A DNA stretch of 8,393 nucleotides, taken from assembly GCA_030037185.1 (NCBI GenBank), contig JASHRR010000048.1:1-8393 (forward strand). The letters run 5' to 3'. The translations under genes and the position numbers were made by a program. This document shows positions 6,430-8,393 of this stretch, piece after piece. The notes beneath the pieces were generated by a model. The model saw only the letters and a program-made list of their open reading frames with translations, was not told the DNA's origin and ran no database searches. The stretch comes from Xanthobacteraceae bacterium. Its GTDB lineage: Bacteria; Pseudomonadota; Alphaproteobacteria; Rhizobiales; Xanthobacteraceae. Each line of letters starts with the position of its first letter. Positions within the stretch are counted from its first letter, which is position 1.

Positions 6430-6735
6430 TTGATCGCAGGAGAGCGCGATCTCGCGCGGCGGTTCCCCCTCCGCCACAGGCGTTTAGTGAGGTTCGGCCG
6501 GCGACCGAATCTCTTGCCTTCCGCCCTGCCAGGAGCAGCCTTCGTTGGTGCGCGGGACAATCAAGCTGCGCTCGACCTCGGCTAGCCGCCAAGCACCGCG
6601 AGCATGAGCTTGCCGTGCGGCCTGGTGGTTTAAGTCCACCGATCGGCGAGCGACTTGAAGCTCGCCTTCCCGGCCGAGCCGGTCGAGCGTCGCGCGCGCG
6701 AGGCGGTCGAGCGTGGTCACGACCAGATGTCGCCC
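6430..6735 (-). pseudogene. Remnant of a serine recombinase (resolvase/invertase) gene
   Basis: Pieces of the resolvase family follow one another in the correct order but in different frames. RHLVVTTLDRLARAT is the conserved strand and helix of the catalytic domain. Then, in another frame with two stops, come FKSLADRWT and PHGKLMLAVLGG (about 6584-6675). Then LAEVERSLIVPRTNEG returns to the first frame, and GKRFGRRPNLTKR (about 6483-6520) is the linker to the helix-turn-helix domain. EGEPPREIALS (about 6435-6475) is the start of that domain. The N-terminal part with the catalytic serine is missing. At least three frame changes and two in-frame stops mean it is dead. It lies tail to tail with the iscB remnant, marking an old mobile-element landing zone. 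Cargo or element family cannot be told. Confidence 0.8.
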
Positions 6736-6925
6736 GATCGGGCTCATCGAGGACATGCCCGATCCGGTATTCGCCGCGATCGAGCGCTACCGCCCGGGCA
6801 ATGCACGCGCAGTTGACGAACGCGACGACAATGCGGTCGCGAAGACTCAGATGACACACTGCTCGCGTGGGCCCGATCGCCTGTGCCCACCCGCACCCTT
6901 CCACCTGCGGTATCAAATGGTGTAG
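6713..6925 (+). pseudogene. Possible remnant of an uncharacterised small Hyphomicrobiales protein gene
   Basis: In the plus frame from the ATG at 6755 the sequence reads MPDPVFAAIERYRPGNARA. This resembles the DPIFAAIERHR-type opening that I recall from short hypothetical proteins of Bradyrhizobium and relatives. After about 35 residues the similarity fades into Cys- and Pro-rich sequence, and the frame stops at 6925. No convincing ribosome binding site precedes it, and it overlaps the upstream edge of the recombinase remnant on the other strand. It may be a decayed fragment of that family or chance; weak call. Confidence 0.3.
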
Positions 6926-6954
6926 CGTCGGTTTTCTCCCGCGGAGGCACGGCC

Positions 6955-7935
6955 ATGAAAACTCGGGCGCTGTTTTCATTGATTGCAATCGCCGTCGCGG
7001 CGATCTGCGGTAGTCCGGCAACGGCGCAGCCCTATCCATCCCGGCCCATCACGATGGTGGTACCACTCGCGGCAGGCGGTCCGCTCGACACCATTGCGCG
7101 CATCCTGGCGGAACCGATGCGGCTTTCTCTCGGGCAACCCGTCATCGTTGAGAACGTTACCGGCGCCGCCGGGTCGATCGGAACCGGCCGTGTCGCCCGT
7201 GCGGCCCCAGACGGCTATACGTTCGGCATGGGTTTCCTCGGCACCCTTGTGCTCAACGGTGCAGTCTATTCCCTGCCCTACGACGTGGCGAAGGATATCG
7301 ATCCGATCGCGCTGATCTCCAGCAATCCGCATGTGATCGTCGCCAACGCGAGCCTGCCAGCAACAAACCTGCGCGACCTCATCGCGTGGCTGAAGCTCAA
7401 TACCGACAAAGCATCCGCCGGTACTGCCGGCGCCGGCACCACCACGCATCTCGGCGGCCTGTTGTTCGAGAAGGCTGCCGGAGTGAAATTTCAACTGGTG
7501 CCGTATCGCGGCGCCGCGCCGGCGCTCCAGGATGTGATGGCGGGTCAGATCAACCTGATGATCGACGTCGCCTCTGACTCGCTGCCCTTTTTACACGGCG
7601 GCAAGATCAAGGCTTTCGCGGTCACAGCCAGCACCCGCCTGGCTTCGGCGCCGGAAATTCCGACAGTGGACGAAGCCGGACTGCCGGGATTTTACATGTC
7701 GACCTGGTATGGGTTGTTCGGGCCTAAGGGACTGCCGGGCGACGTTCTCGCCAAGCTCAATGCCGCAGCAGTTAGCGCGCTCGCCGATGGCGCCGTACGC
7801 CGCCGGCTCGCAGAGCTTGGGTTGGACATCGCGCCGCGCGATCAGCAAACGCCGCAGGCGCTTGCGAGGCTTCAGCACGCTGAGATCGAGAAATGGTGGC
7901 CGATCATCAAGGCGGCCAATATCAAGCCGGAATAA
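6955..7935 (+). CDS. TctC/Bug-family tripartite tricarboxylate transporter substrate-binding protein
   Basis: A 326-residue periplasmic solute-binding protein of normal family length. Signal peptide residues 1-24 end PATA before QPYPSRP. Family hallmarks are YPSRPITMVVPLAAGG (27-42), NVTGAAGSIG (67-76) with RAAPDGYTFG (82-91), and GTAGAGTTTHLGG (156-168). PYRGAAPALQDVMAGQI (183-199) and IPTVDEAGLPGF (235-246) follow. An Asp in LMIDVASDS (201-209) lies in the usual ligand region. Bug proteins bind organic acids, amino acids or similar small anions and normally deliver them to TctA/TctB, but neither is encoded here, so this is an orphan, as most Bug genes are. The start is the ATG at 6955, with GGAGG (6943-6947) seven bases upstream; the in-frame ATG at 6883 has no such site and would precede the signal peptide. 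Ligand cannot be predicted. Confidence 0.95.
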   Translation: MKTRALFSLIAIAVAAICGSPATAQPYPSRPITMVVPLAAGGPLDTIARILAEPMRLSLGQPVIVENVTGAAGSIGTGRVARAAPDGYTFGMGFLGTLVLNGAVYSLPYDVAKDIDPIALISSNPHVIVANASLPATNLRDLIAWLKLNTDKASAGTAGAGTTTHLGGLLFEKAAGVKFQLVPYRGAAPALQDVMAGQINLMIDVASDSLPFLHGGKIKAFAVTASTRLASAPEIPTVDEAGLPGFYMSTWYGLFGPKGLPGDVLAKLNAAAVSALADGAVRRRLAELGLDIAPRDQQTPQALARLQHAEIEKWWPIIKAANIKPE

Positions 7936-7965
7936 GATAAAGACGTCGCTCACAAGCAAAACCCC

Positions 7966-7981
7966 GGGGCGACATCGCCCC
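7966..7981 (+). terminator. Hairpin downstream of the TctC gene, possible terminator
   Basis: GGGGCG-ACAT-CGCCCC forms a tight six-base GC stem with a four-base loop, 30 bases after the TctC stop codon. There is no U-run behind it, so it may stabilise the 3' end or pause polymerase rather than act as a classic intrinsic terminator. Confidence 0.4.
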
Positions 7982-7993
7982 AGAATAGCTGCC

Positions 7994-8022
7994 GCGGATT
8001 TCGCTAAAGGCTCAATCCGGGC
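7994..8022. repeat. Second, imperfect REP-like palindrome
   Basis: CGGATT (7995-8000) and AATCCG (8014-8019) pair around a 13-base loop. Read on the minus strand, GCCCGGATTGAGC (8022-8010) matches the left arm of the palindrome at 450-478 (CCCCGGATTGAGC) except for one base. The right arm here has decayed. It lies between the TctC and TfoX-domain genes, ending eight bases before the latter's Shine-Dalgarno. Confidence 0.5.
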
Positions 8023-8043
8023 TACACGCGGAGGATTTTGCGC

Positions 8044-8393
8044 ATGGACGCCGATTTCATTCGCGAACTGTTCGCGCCATTTCGTGCCGTGGCCGCAAAG
8101 CGGATGTTCGGCGGCATTGGCCTCTATGCCGACGGTCTGATGTTTGGTCTCCTATTCGATGGCGTGATTTATCTCAGAGTGGACGACGCCAGCATTCCAA
8201 GTTTCGAGCGCGAGGGCAGCGCGCCGTTCGTTTATCCGCTTGCCAAGCATCATGTCGGCCGGCCGTCGCGGCACTTCTGGCGGCTGCCCGAGCGGCTCTA
8301 CGACGATCCAGACGAGCTCGGGGTTTGGGCCGGCCGCGCGCTTGCCGTCGCGGAACGTCGCAAGGGCGCCCCGCGCGAACGCACGAAGAAAAA
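8044..8393 (+). CDS. TfoX N-terminal domain protein (partial, runs off window)
   Basis: The first 116 residues of a TfoX/Sxy N-terminal domain protein. Seen here are KRMFGGIGLYADGLMFGLL (19-37), the YLRVDD strand (43-48), PFVYP (61-65) and FWRLPERLYDDPDEL (78-92). These are the conserved stretches of stand-alone TfoX_N proteins, which are usually about 110-120 residues long, so the stop is probably just beyond the window. The C-terminus is Lys/Arg-rich. GGAGG (8030-8034) lies nine bases before the ATG at 8044. In gamma-proteobacteria full-length TfoX/Sxy activates competence genes together with CRP. The short alphaproteobacterial single-domain versions have no established role and lack the C-terminal domain as far as visible. 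It follows the TctC gene by about 110 bases, with a hairpin and a REP-like element between, so it is probably separately transcribed. Confidence 0.9.
   Translation, partial: MDADFIRELFAPFRAVAAKRMFGGIGLYADGLMFGLLFDGVIYLRVDDASIPSFEREGSAPFVYPLAKHHVGRPSRHFWRLPERLYDDPDELGVWAGRALAVAERRKGAPRERTKK

Noticed and set aside
6416..7039. 207-codon open frame on the minus strand
   Set aside because: It crosses the start of the intact TctC gene on the other strand. Only scraps of the recombinase remnant appear in other frames, and the translation is Arg/Pro-rich without motifs.
1..8393. CRISPR arrays, tRNA or rRNA genes
   Set aside because: I saw no regularly spaced direct repeats, and no tRNA-like cloverleaf or rRNA sequence on either strand.

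Overview
The window looks like chromosomal DNA of a GC-rich alphaproteobacterium of the Hyphomicrobiales (Bradyrhizobium / Xanthobacteraceae type). This rests on strong GC bias at third codon positions, Bug/TctC-type periplasmic binding proteins, a PQQ-dependent alcohol dehydrogenase, a TfoX N-terminal protein, and dispersed palindromes with a CCGGATTGAGC...GCAATCCGGG core. The genus is inference.

Left part (1-5879), all minus strand, given in transcription order. First is a small secreted cupin (5879-5484), behind a possible extended -10 promoter. Next is a 692-residue class II aldolase / short-chain dehydrogenase fusion of the rhamnulose-1-phosphate aldolase / lactaldehyde dehydrogenase type (5247-3169). 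Then comes a wrecked tctC gene that keeps only a Tat-like signal peptide and a frameshifted C-terminus (2864-2499). It is followed by a complete periplasmic PQQ-dependent dehydrogenase (2377-611) and a second, nearly identical copy whose first 132 codons lie in the window (396-1). The dehydrogenase carries the Trp-Asp-Tyr-Asp motif associated with lanthanide-dependent enzymes. By eye it lacks the usual vicinal Cys-Cys pair and has Asp where the metal-binding Glu is expected.

Middle (about 5950-6930) is a gene graveyard. On the plus strand is the C-terminal third of an IscB-type RNA-guided nuclease (RuvC-III motif and C-terminal domain), broken by a TGA and a frameshift. Convergent with it on the minus strand is a multiply frameshifted serine recombinase. 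A short possible remnant of an uncharacterised gene follows on the plus strand. None of these appears functional.

Right part (6955-8393), plus strand: an intact orphan TctC/Bug solute-binding protein with a hairpin behind it, then a REP-like palindrome, then a TfoX N-terminal domain gene that reaches the window edge.

Working together (inference): the co-directional minus-strand genes suggest a periplasmic oxidation plus cytoplasmic aldolase/oxidoreductase route for a sugar or alcohol. A solute-binding protein was once encoded in the same run and is now lost. No cytochrome c partner, PQQ biosynthesis gene or TctA/TctB membrane subunit is present in the window.
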